NCBI GenBank assembly: GCA_036273455.1
Contig: DASUHP010000024.1
Location: forward strand, 1 to 64,000
Direction: 5' to 3'
DNA: 64,000 nt
Source: CAIYRG01 sp036273455
Lineage (GTDB): Bacteria; Pseudomonadota; Alphaproteobacteria; Micropepsales; Micropepsaceae
The first letter of the stretch is position 1. The number at the start of each line of letters is the position of its first letter. Below the pieces are notes generated by a model, which was given only the letters and a program-made list of their open reading frames with translations, made no database searches and was not told the origin of the DNA. A program made the translations under genes and the position numbers. Positions 10,588-16,734 of this stretch are shown piece by piece.

Positions 10588-10622
10588 GAAAAACAAAGGG
10601 CCGGAGATATCCGCTCCGGCCC
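10588..10622 (-). terminator. Rho-independent terminator of the 24-codon gene
   Basis: A perfect 9-bp stem, GGGCCGGAG (10598-10606) against CTCCGGCCC (10614-10622), with a 7-nt loop. Read on the minus strand it is followed by the T-rich tract TTTGTTTTTC (10588-10597). It lies 30 nt beyond the stop of the small minus-strand ORF and just ahead of the SGNH hydrolase gene. Confidence 0.75.
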
Positions 10623-10652
10623 CTGTTGAATTCCGTTCTTCGGGTTCCCGGT

Positions 10653-10727
10653 TTAGAAAACGCCGATAACGATTGCTCCCAGAAATGCAAGAATGAAGCC
10701 GACAGTCAGAAGCTGCATTTCCCGCAC
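10653..10727 (-). CDS. 24-residue single-span membrane peptide, unrecognised
   Basis: Minus-strand ORF from GTG at 10727 to TAA at 10653. The peptide starts MREMQLLTV and is then almost wholly hydrophobic (GFILAFLGAIVIGVF), enough for one membrane helix with a short charged N-terminus. Evidence that it is a real gene: a consensus ribosome site GGAGG (10735-10739) exactly 7 nt before the GTG; a sigma70-like promoter whose expected start site is about 18 nt upstream of the GTG; and a strong terminator 30 nt after the stop. The three signals together define a transcript of roughly 160 nt. I do not recognise the peptide. It could be a stand-alone bioactive membrane peptide (regulator or stress-induced), a type I toxin-like peptide, or a small subunit of a membrane complex. 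Confidence 0.6.
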   Translation of the reverse strand: MREMQLLTVGFILAFLGAIVIGVF

Positions 10728-10751
10728 GATGGCGCCTCCGTCTTGCTACGT

Positions 10752-10780
10752 GCGTTACTTTTGCCTGCCCAAAGGGTCAA
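10752..10780 (-). promoter_or_regulatory. Predicted sigma70-type promoter of the 24-codon gene
   Basis: Minus-strand TTGACC (10775-10780) is a 5/6 match to the -35 consensus. A 17-nt spacer separates it from TAACGC (10752-10757) as a weak -10. Transcription would start near 10745, giving a short leader that carries the GGAGG ribosome site. Confidence 0.5.
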
Positions 10781-10879
10781 TCCAAGCGAAATATTTTTCA
10801 TTTGGCTGGTATGGGTTCGCGGAACGCGATCGTCTTTGGTACGTGTTCGTCCGGATTTTCAAAGTCTATTCAATAAGAT

Positions 10880-11755
10880 ATGCGCCTTTCCCACATCTTT
10901 ATCGCCGTCCTGGTTTGCGTCGCCTGGGGTTTGAATGCGGTCGCCGCGAAAGTTGGCGTCACCTTCATCCCGCCGGTGTTTTTCACCGGTCTGCGCTTTG
11001 TGTTTGTTCTGCTGTGTCTCGCGCCATGGCTTAAGCCTGTTCCCGGTCGGTGGAGTGCGCTCATTCCTGCGGTCTTCTTCATGGGCGGCCTGCATTTTGC
11101 CCTGATCTTCAGCGGCGCGAGATATTCCGATGCTTCGACCATGGCGATCATCAACCAGCTCTATGTCCCGATTTCAGTACTGCTGGCGATGTTCTGGCTT
11201 GGCGAGCGGGTGGCGCTCCGGCGCTGGCTCGGCATCCTTCTGGCGTTTTGCGGCGTGGTTATTTTCAGTCTCGATGCCAGCGTATCGTCGCATCTGTTCG
11301 GGGTGTTTCTCCTGATCGTCGACGCGTTTTCCATGGCGCTGGGAACCGTATTGCTGCGCCGGCTGTCCGGCGTGCCGCCCCTGGTGATGCAGGCATGGAT
11401 GGCGGTCATCGGAATTCCGTTTCTGTTCGTGGCGAGTTCGGTGTTCGAATCCGGTCAGATTGCCTCGTTTTTCGCGGCGCCATGGCAGGCCTGGGCCGCG
11501 CTCGCTTATACCGTGATCGCAGGCAGCTTGATCGGCCACACCTGCTATTACATCCTGTTGCAGCATTATGAAGTTTCGCTGGTAGGATCGGTCCTGCTGC
11601 TCAGTCCTGCAATCGGTGTGCTAGGCGGCATTGTCATTCTGGGTGAGCCGTTTACGCCGATGATCATTGTCGGCGCTGCCGTGACGCTGACGGGCGTTGC
11701 TATCGTGCTGCGCCGGACACCTTTGGCCGGGTTCGAACCCGCGGAGGGAGTGTAG
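10880..11755 (+). CDS. EamA-family (DMT superfamily) transporter
   Basis: 291 residues made almost entirely of hydrophobic segments, about ten membrane helices arranged as two EamA repeats of five. The N-terminus LSHIFIAVLVCVAWGLNAVAAKVGV and the internal FSGARYSDASTMAIINQLYVPISVLLAMFWLGERV are typical of the RhaT/YdcZ-like drug/metabolite transporter group. The C-terminal half repeats the pattern (GHTCYYILLQHYEVSLVGSVLLLSPAIGVLGG). Such proteins usually export amino acids or other small metabolites at the inner membrane. The stop codon TAG shares one base with the GTG start of the amidase gene, so the two are probably cotranscribed; a role in wall-fragment movement would be speculation. Confidence 0.85.
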   Translation: MRLSHIFIAVLVCVAWGLNAVAAKVGVTFIPPVFFTGLRFVFVLLCLAPWLKPVPGRWSALIPAVFFMGGLHFALIFSGARYSDASTMAIINQLYVPISVLLAMFWLGERVALRRWLGILLAFCGVVIFSLDASVSSHLFGVFLLIVDAFSMALGTVLLRRLSGVPPLVMQAWMAVIGIPFLFVASSVFESGQIASFFAAPWQAWAALAYTVIAGSLIGHTCYYILLQHYEVSLVGSVLLLSPAIGVLGGIVILGEPFTPMIIVGAAVTLTGVAIVLRRTPLAGFEPAEGV

Positions 11756-12453
11756 TGGAACCCATTTCCGCGCCGTCGCCGAATTTCGATGAGCGGCCGC
11801 CGAATACGCCAATCGATATTCTGATCCTGCATTACACCGGCATGCAAACAGGGGCTGCGGCGGTGACGCGACTCTGCGATCCCGAAGCAAAAGTCAGCGC
11901 GCATTACACGGTTGATGAGGATGGCACCGTGTTTTCCCATGTTCCGGAGGAACGCCGGGCGTGGCACGCAGGTCTCTCCTTCTGGGCCGGCGCACGCGAT
12001 GTGAATGCCCGTTCCATCGGCATCGAGATTGTCAATCCCGGTCATGAATTCGGATACCGCTCGTTTCCCGACATCCAGATCGAAGCCGTGATCGAACTTG
12101 CCGGTGAGATCATCCTACGGCGCAAGATTCCTGCTGCCCGTGTTCTGGGTCATTCCGATGTCGCACCGGCGCGCAAAATGGATCCGGGCGAATTGTTTCC
12201 GTGGGGGAAACTCGCGCTCGCCGGGATCGGCCTGTGGCCGCAAACCCGTCGATACAGGCTCGACGTGCCATTTGACGATGGTTTGCGCGCCTTCGGCTAT
12301 GGCTTGCCGCCCGATATTGAAGTTCAGCCGGCAACGGTGACCGAAGCTTTTCAAAGGCACTTCCGGCCCGCGCGCATCGATGGCCGGCCGGACGCAGAAT
12401 GCGAAGCGATCCTGGCGGCGCTCCTGCGGGAGATTGACATTACCCGCGACTGA
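11755..12453 (+). CDS. N-acetylmuramoyl-L-alanine amidase, AmpD/AmiD type
   Basis: 232 residues. It has an Amidase_2 (zinc amidase) domain with likely ligands His26 (LILHYTGM), His133 (LGHSDV) and Asp143 (RKMDPG), and Lys141 as the expected catalytic helper. A C-terminal peptidoglycan-binding-like domain spans about residues 175-230 (YGLPPDIEVQPATVTEAFQRHF). The enzyme cleaves the amide bond between MurNAc or anhydroMurNAc and L-Ala. There is no signal peptide or lipobox, so it looks cytosolic and suited to recycling of muropeptides, like AmpD, although the two-domain layout is AmiD-like. Its position just upstream of rnpB and mraZ is common in alphaproteobacteria. Confidence 0.87.
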   Translation: MEPISAPSPNFDERPPNTPIDILILHYTGMQTGAAAVTRLCDPEAKVSAHYTVDEDGTVFSHVPEERRAWHAGLSFWAGARDVNARSIGIEIVNPGHEFGYRSFPDIQIEAVIELAGEIILRRKIPAARVLGHSDVAPARKMDPGELFPWGKLALAGIGLWPQTRRYRLDVPFDDGLRAFGYGLPPDIEVQPATVTEAFQRHFRPARIDGRPDAECEAILAALLREIDITRD

Positions 12454-12462
12454 ACCAATGTT
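12434..12462 (+). promoter_or_regulatory. Predicted rnpB promoter, inside the end of the amidase gene
   Basis: A perfect -35 hexamer TTGACA (12434-12439), a 17-nt spacer and AATGTT (12457-12462) as a weak -10. The expected transcription start, about 7 nt downstream, coincides with the first base pairs of RNase P helix P1 at about 12470. Confidence 0.6.
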
Positions 12463-12469
12463 CGTCGCG

Positions 12470-12890
12470 CGTCAGATGGCCGGATGGCCGCCCGTCTTCG
12501 CCCTGCGGGCTTCGACGCGGCAAGCTCTTAGCGGGGCCTGCCGCGCCGTAGCGCGTAGCGCGAAGGCGGGAGGAAAGTCCGGGCTCCACGGAAACACGGT
12601 GCCGGATAACGTCCGGCGGAGGCGACTCCAGGGAAAGCGCAACAGAAAGCAAACCGCCGACGGTTCGTCCGGGCAAGGTTGAAATGGTGCGGTAAGAGCG
12701 CACCGCGGCTTCGGCAACGAAGACGGCATGGCAAGCCCCACCGGGAGCAAGACCAAATAGGGACGGCAATGGCGGTTTTCCGGCCGCCGTCCGGGTAGGT
12801 CGCGTGAGGCGTTCGGCGACGAACGTCCCAGAGGAATGGCCATCTCCCGCGCAAGCGGGAACAGAACCCGGCTTACAGGCCATCTGACGC
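12470..12890 (+). ncRNA. rnpB: RNase P RNA, bacterial type A
   Basis: The catalytic RNA of RNase P, which matures the 5' ends of tRNAs. The ends pair as helix P1: GTCAGATGGCC near 12471 against GGCCATCTGAC near 12879-12889. Conserved core segments occur in order: GAGGAAAGTCCGGGCTCC (about 12569-12588), ACAGAAAGCAAACCGCC (about 12641-12657), GGTAAGAGCGCACCGCG, CAAGACCAAATAGGGA (about 12748-12763), GAGGAATGGCCATC and ACAGAACCCGGCTTACAGG near the 3' end. Length is about 420 nt. The P3 region is much longer than in E. coli because it holds an 80-nt palindrome (separate entry). Several open frames cross this gene on both strands but are not coding. It sits 16 nt after the amidase gene and upstream of mraZ, as in many alphaproteobacteria. 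Confidence 0.96.
12491..12570. repeat. Long imperfect palindrome forming the P3 arm of RNase P RNA
   Basis: Two 37-nt arms (12491-12527 and 12534-12570) around a 6-nt loop. By hand alignment 29 of 37 positions form Watson-Crick pairs, 3 are G-U and 5 are mismatched. It occupies helix P3, directly before the conserved GAGGAAAGTCCGGGC. The arm composition (blocks TTCGC, GCGGCA) resembles the dispersed palindromic elements found in many alphaproteobacterial genomes. Confidence 0.75.
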
Positions 12891-12949
12891 TTAACTCTGG
12901 CGCTGCATGGGACCGCGGACGATGAGCGGGTCTATTCCCTTCACCAGCA

Positions 12950-12987
12950 GCGCCAATGCGCGGTTACTTGTGACCGCGCATTGGCGC
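12950..12987. repeat. Perfect 15-bp inverted repeat downstream of rnpB
   Basis: GCGCCAATGCGCGGT (12950-12964) and its exact complement (12973-12987) around the 8-nt loop TACTTGTG. There is no T-run right after the stem on the plus strand, so it is not a classical terminator; it may mark the rnpB 3' processing/termination zone or be a dispersed palindromic element. A second palindrome with CCTCTC/GAGAGG arms follows within 10 nt. Confidence 0.8.
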
Positions 12988-13201
12988 CGTGCCTCTCCCT
13001 CACGGCGAGAGGAAATGCTATACCGAATCACGGCGCTCCGCATACAGATCATTGCAAATTGCTGCGCCAATGACGCCGGTCGCGAGACCCAAATTCGATT
13101 GTCCGACGGGAACTCTCGCCAATATCCATGTTTGTTTCTCATTTGTTCTCAAAAAGAAGCCAGAACAGTCCAAGTATTGATAAAATTGGAAACAGTATTC
13201 A

Positions 13202-13242
13202 TTGACCCGCCAGATTTTCCCATGATATCCCACGAAATCCCA
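13202..13242 (+). promoter_or_regulatory. Candidate mraZ promoter with MraZ-box repeats
   Basis: Three copies of TCCCA at 13218-13222, 13228-13232 and 13238-13242, exactly 10 bp apart (TGGGA on the minus strand, 5-nt spacers). E. coli MraZ binds direct TGGG repeats with this same spacing upstream of its own gene. A possible promoter, TTGACC (13202-13207) - 18 nt - TATCCC (13226-13231), overlaps the repeats, so binding would be expected to block it. The GTG of mraZ lies 78 nt downstream. The repeats are certain; the promoter hexamers are tentative. Confidence 0.65.
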
Positions 13243-13319
13243 TCTGCACGCGCGAGGGCAAGATCTGTTTCGCCCGCGCCTCGCGCGAAGCCGATGGAAA
13301 TGGAAAGTGGGCGGACGCC

Positions 13320-13769
13320 GTGCAGCCATTCGTTTCCACTGCAGTCAACAAGCTGGACGCGAAACACCGCGTCAGCGTGCCTGCCGCTTTCCGCCAGATC
13401 CTCGCCAAGCAGGATCTTCAGGGGTTCTATTACCTGAAGTCGGATACACAGCCGGCTTTGGAAGGTTTCGGCAAGCCGGTGCTCGAGCATTACGAGAACC
13501 GCCAGGGATCCGCCGATCCGTTGCGCAATGACGATTACGATGCCGAAGCGCAGGATATATTCGGTGAAACGGGTTTGCTCGAATTCGACGATCAGGGGCG
13601 GGTGACTCTGACAGCGGAACTGATCGAGTTCCTTGGCATCACTGAGCGCGTGCTTTTTGTCGGCCTGAACAAGAAATTTCAGATCTGGGCTCCGGAAAAG
13701 TTCGAGCGCGTGCGCGAGGAGCGCATCGCCCGCGCGCGTGCTGCACGCCAAAGCCGGGAGACGCGCTGA
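13320..13769 (+). CDS. mraZ: Transcriptional regulator MraZ
   Basis: 149 residues with two SpoVT/AbrB-like MraZ repeats. The first has VSTAVNKLDAKHRVSVPAAFRQIL (residues about 5-28), the second GLLEFDDQGRVTLTAELIEFLGI (about 84-106); both carry the DxxxRVxxPxxFR-type core. MraZ is a DNA-binding regulator of the division and cell-wall cluster that it leads, and in E. coli it represses its own promoter. The start is the GTG at 13320: the upstream ATGs at 13294 and 13300 are out of frame, and alphaproteobacterial MraZ usually begins a few residues before FVST. The stop overlaps the ATG of rsmH by one base. A candidate operator lies upstream. Confidence 0.93.
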   Translation: MQPFVSTAVNKLDAKHRVSVPAAFRQILAKQDLQGFYYLKSDTQPALEGFGKPVLEHYENRQGSADPLRNDDYDAEAQDIFGETGLLEFDDQGRVTLTAELIEFLGITERVLFVGLNKKFQIWAPEKFERVREERIARARAARQSRETR

Positions 13770-14725
13770 TGGGCGGCACCCATATCCCCGTGCTGCTGGA
13801 AGAGGTAATGGCGGTACTGCAGCCGCGCGACAATGCGATTTACGTCGACGGGACATTCGGCGGTGGCGGCTATTCCGGGGCGCTGCTGTCGCGCGCGACA
13901 TGCCGGGTCATTGCGATCGATCGCGATGCTGATGCGATTGAGCGGGGTGGCGTGCTGCGCGATCGTTTCAGCGGCCGGCTGACATTGCTGCATGGCCGCT
14001 TCTCCGAAATGGACATGCTGCTGGGCTCGCTCGGGATGGCGGGGGCCGACGGCATCGCCCTGGACATCGGCGTGTCGTCATTTCAGCTCGACGACTCCAT
14101 GCGGGGTTTTTCCTTTTCCAGCGACGCCCCTCTCGATATGCGCATGGATCGCGGCGCGGGACAAACGGCCGCCGATCTCTGCAACACGCTGACGGAATCC
14201 GAACTTGCGGAGATACTGAAGAACTATGGCGAAGAGAACCGCGCCCGGGCGATTGCCCGCGCGATCATCGCGGCGCGGCCGGTGGTGACGGCTCGCCAGC
14301 TGGCGGATGTCATCGAACGGGTTTCGCCAAGACGCGGCCAAAAAATTCATCCCGCGACGCGCAGTTTCCAGGCCTTGCGGATCGCGGTGAACGACGAGCT
14401 TGGCGAACTCGAGCGCGGTCTGGAGGCAGCCGAGCGCCTGCTCAATCCGCATGGGCGCATCGCGGTCGTCACCTTCCATTCATTGGAGGACCGGATCGTG
14501 AAGCGCTTTTTCGCCGAACGGTTCGGGCGAAATCCGGGAGCGTCGCGTCATTTGCCCGAACGGGCGGCGCCGCCGGCACTGTTCCACGGCATCGGCAAGT
14601 CGCCCGTGACGCCGTCCGCTGAAGAGATTCGCCGTAACCCCCGCGCCCGCTCCGCAAAATTGCGCGCTGCCGAGCGCACCCAAGCCCGGGCACCAATGCC
14701 GGCGCAGACTGGAGAAGCGACATGA
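13769..14725 (+). CDS. rsmH: 16S rRNA (cytosine1402-N4)-methyltransferase RsmH
   Basis: 318 residues, formerly MraW. It begins GGTHIPVLLEEVM and contains the SAM-binding motif YVDGTFGGGGYSGALL with acidic IAIDRDADAI, then LDIGVSSFQLD and the RSFQALRIAVNDEL segment of the family. It adds the N4-methyl group to C1402 in the decoding centre of 16S rRNA. It overlaps mraZ by one base and ftsL by four (ATGA at 14722), so translation is probably coupled. The basic C-terminal tail (ARSAKLRAAERTQAR) is a common RsmH ending. Confidence 0.96.
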   Translation: MGGTHIPVLLEEVMAVLQPRDNAIYVDGTFGGGGYSGALLSRATCRVIAIDRDADAIERGGVLRDRFSGRLTLLHGRFSEMDMLLGSLGMAGADGIALDIGVSSFQLDDSMRGFSFSSDAPLDMRMDRGAGQTAADLCNTLTESELAEILKNYGEENRARAIARAIIAARPVVTARQLADVIERVSPRRGQKIHPATRSFQALRIAVNDELGELERGLEAAERLLNPHGRIAVVTFHSLEDRIVKRFFAERFGRNPGASRHLPERAAPPALFHGIGKSPVTPSAEEIRRNPRARSAKLRAAERTQARAPMPAQTGEAT

Positions 14726-15087
14726 TCCGGATACTGAATTTCACGCTCATCGTGATCACGGGCCTGATCAGCCTCGGGGTGTACCGCATTGCCGAGCAGG
14801 CGCGCATGACCGCCGTCGAGTTGCGCGAGACCAAATCCGAGATTGCAAGCGAAAACCAGTCGCTGACCGTGCTGGGTGCGGAATGGGCACGCCTCACCCA
14901 GCCTGCGCGTGTCCAGGCGCTGGCGCAGCGTTATCTCAACCTGAACGATCGCCCGGCGGTGCAGCGCGCATCCGTCACCCAGTTGCCGTCGAAATTCGCG
15001 CCACCTCCGGAGAGCGCCATCCGCAATGCCAGTGCGGTCATGGCACAGAGATCCCGGGCCATTCCGACTCTGCATGCGGGCACATAG
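14722..15087 (+). CDS. ftsL: Cell division protein FtsL-like
   Basis: 121 residues with a bitopic layout: a short N-terminus, one membrane helix (about residues 5-22, LNFTLIVITGLISLGVY) and a periplasmic coiled-coil segment (about 24-60, EQARMTAVELRETKSEIASEN). It ends with a proline-rich tail. FtsL forms a trimer with FtsB and FtsQ that activates FtsWI at the septum. Sequence conservation in this family is weak, so the call rests on topology and on the invariant slot between rsmH and ftsI. The motif LTQPARVQALAQRYLNL is found in alphaproteobacterial FtsL. Confidence 0.85.
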   Translation: MIRILNFTLIVITGLISLGVYRIAEQARMTAVELRETKSEIASENQSLTVLGAEWARLTQPARVQALAQRYLNLNDRPAVQRASVTQLPSKFAPPPESAIRNASAVMAQRSRAIPTLHAGT

Positions 15088-15090
15088 GAC

Positions 15091-16683
15091 ATGCGTACAA
15101 GCCGTGAAGCGGCAAACCTGCTGCGCGGACGGATCGCCATTGCTGCCCTGATTTCCGCGGTTGGTTTCAGCGTCGTTGCCGCGCGCCTTGTCGATGTCAT
15201 GGTGCTGAGTTCAACGGTGCGCCGGGAAAGCCCGGTCACTCCGGCGATCAAGCGCGCCGACATTGTCGACCGTAACGGCGCGTTGATTGCGCGCGATCTG
15301 CCTGTCACCGATCTTTACGCGACGCCCGCCGTGTTTTGGGACCCGGCGGGAGCGGCGCATCAATTGGCGGCCGTCACGAGTGCTGGCGAGGAGCGGCTGA
15401 CCGCCGCCTTTGCGCCGAAGAAGGGCTACATCCTGGTTCAACGCAGCCTGACGCCGGAGCAGCGCGATGCGGTGATGCAGCTCGGCCTTCCGGGGCTGGA
15501 GTTCGTTGCGGGTCACAAACGCTTTTATCCGAGCGGGCGGACCGTTGCGCATGCGGTCGGCCAGGTCGACACCGATGATAATGGCATTTCCGGTCTGGAA
15601 CTTGGTCTCCAAAATCGCCTACGGTCGGATGACGACCCGGTCCGGCTATCGCTCGATATCCGCGTGCAATATGTGGTTGAGCACGAAGCCGCCGAAGCCA
15701 TGCAGTCATTCCACGCGAGAGCGGCCGGCGGCATTGTCATGAATGTCCACACCGGCGAAATCTGGGCGCTCGCCTCGCTGCCCGATTACGAGCCCAATCT
15801 GCGCAAGCTGCAGCCGGGCGATTCAGTCCGCAATCGCATGACGCAGGACGTTTATGAACTGGGTTCGATATTCAAAATTTTCGCGTTCACGGAAGCGGTC
15901 GAAGAAAAGACCGTCAGTCTCGACGAGCCCATTAACGTCGTATCGCCTTATCGTCTCGGCCATTACCTGATCCATGACTTCGAACGCCTTGGGCCGGCAT
16001 TGCCGGCAGCGATGGTGTTTGCGGACTCCTCGAATATCGGAACCGCCCAGATCGAGCTTCGTTCTGGTCCCGACAAACAGAAGCCATTCCTGCGAAAGCT
16101 TGGATTACTGTCGCCGCTCAAAACCGAACTGCCGGAAATGGCGTCACCGCTTTATCCTCGCCATTGGGAGACGGTGGAAGCTGCAACCATCGCCTATGGC
16201 CACGGCATTTCGGTCAATCCGTTGACTTTCGCCGCGGCCGCAGCCGCGGTTGTGAATGGCGGAACACTGATCCATCCAACATTTCTGAGGCATCGCGAAG
16301 CCCAGCAGGGCGAGCGCGTGATCTCGGAAGAGACCAGCCGGACAATGCGTCAATTGCTACGGCTCGTGGTCACCAATGGTACGGGCACCAAAGCCGATGT
16401 GCCGGGTTATGATGTGGGTGGAAAGACCGGGACGGCAGAAAAGGCCGAAAATGGCTCCTACGCCCATCATCTTCTGATTTCGTCGTTCTGCGGTGTATTT
16501 CCGATCGATGATCCGCAATTCCTCGTCTTCCTCATGCTCGATGAGCCGCACGGGAACAGGGAAAGCGGCGGCTTTGCCACCGGTGGCGAAACGGCTGCGC
16601 CTGCTGTCGGCCGCATCATCGCGCGGATCGCGCCCCTGTTGGGTGTGGCACAACGGGATACCTATGTCGCGGCAAATCCCTGA
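15091..16683 (+). CDS. ftsI: Septal peptidoglycan transpeptidase FtsI (PBP3)
   Basis: 530 residues. An N-terminal membrane anchor (about 15-36) precedes the class B dimerisation domain (RADIVDRNGALIARDLP) and the transpeptidase domain. All three penicillin-binding motifs are present: S259-I-F-K262 (nucleophile Ser259), S313-S-N315 and K445-T-G447. It cross-links septal peptidoglycan together with the glycosyltransferase FtsW. The ATG is 3 nt after the ftsL stop. Its stop TGA is in the same reading frame as the downstream murE frame, with 17 in-frame codons between that stop and the murE start used here. Confidence 0.96.
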   Translation: MRTSREAANLLRGRIAIAALISAVGFSVVAARLVDVMVLSSTVRRESPVTPAIKRADIVDRNGALIARDLPVTDLYATPAVFWDPAGAAHQLAAVTSAGEERLTAAFAPKKGYILVQRSLTPEQRDAVMQLGLPGLEFVAGHKRFYPSGRTVAHAVGQVDTDDNGISGLELGLQNRLRSDDDPVRLSLDIRVQYVVEHEAAEAMQSFHARAAGGIVMNVHTGEIWALASLPDYEPNLRKLQPGDSVRNRMTQDVYELGSIFKIFAFTEAVEEKTVSLDEPINVVSPYRLGHYLIHDFERLGPALPAAMVFADSSNIGTAQIELRSGPDKQKPFLRKLGLLSPLKTELPEMASPLYPRHWETVEAATIAYGHGISVNPLTFAAAAAAVVNGGTLIHPTFLRHREAQQGERVISEETSRTMRQLLRLVVTNGTGTKADVPGYDVGGKTGTAEKAENGSYAHHLLISSFCGVFPIDDPQFLVFLMLDEPHGNRESGGFATGGETAAPAVGRIIARIAPLLGVAQRDTYVAANP

Positions 16684-16734
16684 CTTCTTCACATTGGAAC
16701 CACATTCGACAGCAAGGTTGGAACGATTGGATTT

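Larger units (their letters stand above)
12891..13319. other. Non-coding interval between rnpB and mraZ
   Basis: About 430 nt without a convincing gene; the open frames crossing it lack family features and ribosome sites. It holds, in order, a 15-bp perfect hairpin (12950-12987), a short CCTCTC/GAGAGG hairpin (about 12992-13012), an A/T-rich stretch (about 13140-13200) and the candidate mraZ promoter with three TCCCA repeats (13202-13242). Confidence 0.7.

Noticed and set aside
12380..12883. Several open frames on both strands across rnpB
   Set aside because: They overlap a strongly supported RNase P RNA; the repeated peptide look comes from the palindrome in P3.
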